From: Candidatus Gastranaerophilales bacterium | GTDB lineage: Bacteria > Cyanobacteriota > Vampirovibrionia > Gastranaerophilales > Gastranaerophilaceae | NCBI GenBank assembly: GCA_900772035.1 | Contig: CAAGQE010000357.1 | Coordinates: 1 to 7,076 of the forward strand | DNA: 7,076 bases | Reading direction: 5' to 3' | Shown here: positions 6,849 to 7,076 of the stretch, piece after piece | Layout of the letters: each line of letters starts with the position of its first letter | How positions within the stretch are numbered: position 1 is the stretch's first letter | Notes under the pieces: generated by a model | Told to the model about the DNA's origin: nothing | The model's database searches: none | The model's input: the letters and a program-made list of their open reading frames with translations, nothing else | Position numbers and translations under genes: made by a program

Positions 6849-6863
6849 CATGCATTTTGCATG
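6849..6863. repeat. Inverted repeat CATGCA-TTT-TGCATG
   Basis: Two perfect 6-bp arms are separated by 3 bp, directly followed by a TATAAT at 6866-6871. The placement just upstream of a -10-like hexamer would suit an operator or a small hairpin. No good -35 accompanies the hexamer, so the promoter itself is uncertain. Confidence 0.55.
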
Positions 6864-6868
6864 TATAT

Positions 6869-6880
6869 AATAAATTTATT
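6869..6880. repeat. 12-bp perfect palindrome AATAAATTTATT
   Basis: The sequence equals its own reverse complement over 12 bp and contains only A and T. Taken alone, such a palindrome is not rare in AT-rich DNA; it is listed because it lies between two other dyads. Confidence 0.45.
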
Positions 6881-6890
6881 CTCAATCCTC

Positions 6891-6944
6891 CAAACGATGG
6901 ATTTTTGCTCAAAAGTATATACTTTTCAAAATATCATACGTTTG
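6891..6944. repeat. 54-bp imperfect inverted repeat (long hairpin) with 16-bp palindromic core
   Basis: The core AAAAGTATATACTTTT (6911-6926) is a perfect palindrome. Outside it, TTTTG (6903-6907) pairs with CAAAA (6927-6931), ATGG (6897-6900) with TCAT (6934-6937; one G-T), and CAAACG (6891-6896) with CGTTTG (6939-6944). The interruptions are a CTC bulge at 6908-6910, a 2x2 mismatch and a single bulged A at 6938. As RNA it would fold into one long hairpin, and T5 follows at 6951-6955, 6 nt after the stem. It could be a weak, GC-poor terminator for lptF/G, a structured 3' end or a protein-binding dyad. Confidence 0.6.
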
Positions 6945-7007
6945 ATGTAGTTTTTAGTAAATTTGGAATAGCCCATAATTACTGAGTTTTACGAAATGAC
7001 ATATCAG

Positions 7008-7027
7008 TATTGTTAAGTATTGTTAAG
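7008..7027. repeat. Perfect tandem 10-bp direct repeat (TATTGTTAAG x2), possible response-regulator box
   Basis: Two identical 10-bp units lie head to tail, one DNA helical turn apart. On the minus strand each unit contains TTAACA, giving TTAACA-N4-TTAACA. That resembles the direct-repeat boxes bound by PhoB/PhoP/OmpR-type response regulators (for example the B. subtilis PhoP box, TTAACA-like repeats about 5 bp apart). It would regulate a gene beyond the right edge; no target is visible in the window. Confidence 0.5.
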
Positions 7028-7076
7028 ATGATATATACCAAAAAAGCAATTTTTTAATCTTGTGAACGTTTATATA

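Larger units (their letters stand above)
6805..7076. other. Non-coding stretch with clustered dyads and a tandem repeat
   Basis: This 272-bp AT-rich region follows lptF/G. I find no convincing gene in it on either strand and no tRNA-like fold. It holds four notable elements, listed separately: an inverted repeat at 6849-6863, a 12-bp palindrome at 6869-6880, a 54-bp imperfect dyad at 6891-6944 and a 10-bp tandem repeat at 7008-7027. It may be the control region of a gene beyond the right edge, the 3' untranslated region of lptF/G, or both. Confidence 0.6.

Noticed and set aside
6735..6950. 71-codon frame overlapping the lptF/G 3' end and running into the palindrome cluster
   Set aside because: It starts inside lptF/G in another frame without a ribosome site, and its composition tracks the intergenic AT-rich sequence and the hairpin; no family resemblance.
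7040..7055. A6-GCAA-T6 as a terminator or GNRA-capped hairpin
   Set aside because: The stem is only A-T pairs and would be barely stable; A-runs and T-runs this close are expected in such AT-rich DNA.

Overview
The window is AT-rich bacterial chromosomal DNA with six protein-coding genes in a compact layout. It contains no RNA gene, insertion sequence or CRISPR array that I can see. An LptF/LptG-type permease, two lipobox-bearing solute-binding lipoproteins and an NfeD/QmcA pair point to a diderm (Gram-negative-type) bacterium with low GC. A non-photosynthetic relative of Cyanobacteria (Vampirovibrionia/Gastranaerophilales) or another uncultured gut-type diderm would fit. That placement is an inference from gene content and composition only.

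Layout, left to right: (1) Positions 1-1544, minus strand: most of a family 5 (peptide/nickel-type) ABC-transporter solute-binding lipoprotein, running off the left edge. (2) Positions 1545-1647: divergent promoter region with a good promoter for the rightward operon. (3) Positions 1648-3075, plus: a two-gene operon with zero spacing, an NfeD-like membrane protein followed by a QmcA-type SPFH (stomatin/prohibitin-like) protein. (4) Positions 3093-3123: a bidirectional intrinsic terminator between convergent genes. (5) Positions 3122-4354, minus: RarA/MgsA-type AAA+ ATPase. (6) Positions 4355-4419: a short, very AT-rich divergent promoter region. (7) Positions 4420-5643, plus: a family 1 (sugar-type) solute-binding lipoprotein with no permease or ATPase beside it. 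(8) Positions 5680-6804, plus: a single LptF/LptG-family permease for lipopolysaccharide export. (9) Positions 6805-7076: a non-coding stretch with an unusual density of dyad symmetry and a perfect 10-bp tandem repeat.

Most of the genes concern the cell envelope: solute capture (two lipoproteins), membrane organisation and quality control (NfeD/QmcA) and outer-membrane lipid export (LptF/G). RarA, a replication-fork maintenance ATPase, is the exception. The window shows no conclusively novel system. The parts most worth a second look are the palindrome cluster and tandem repeat after lptF/G, and the two genes whose start codons are forced by upstream in-frame stops yet lack a ribosome binding site.
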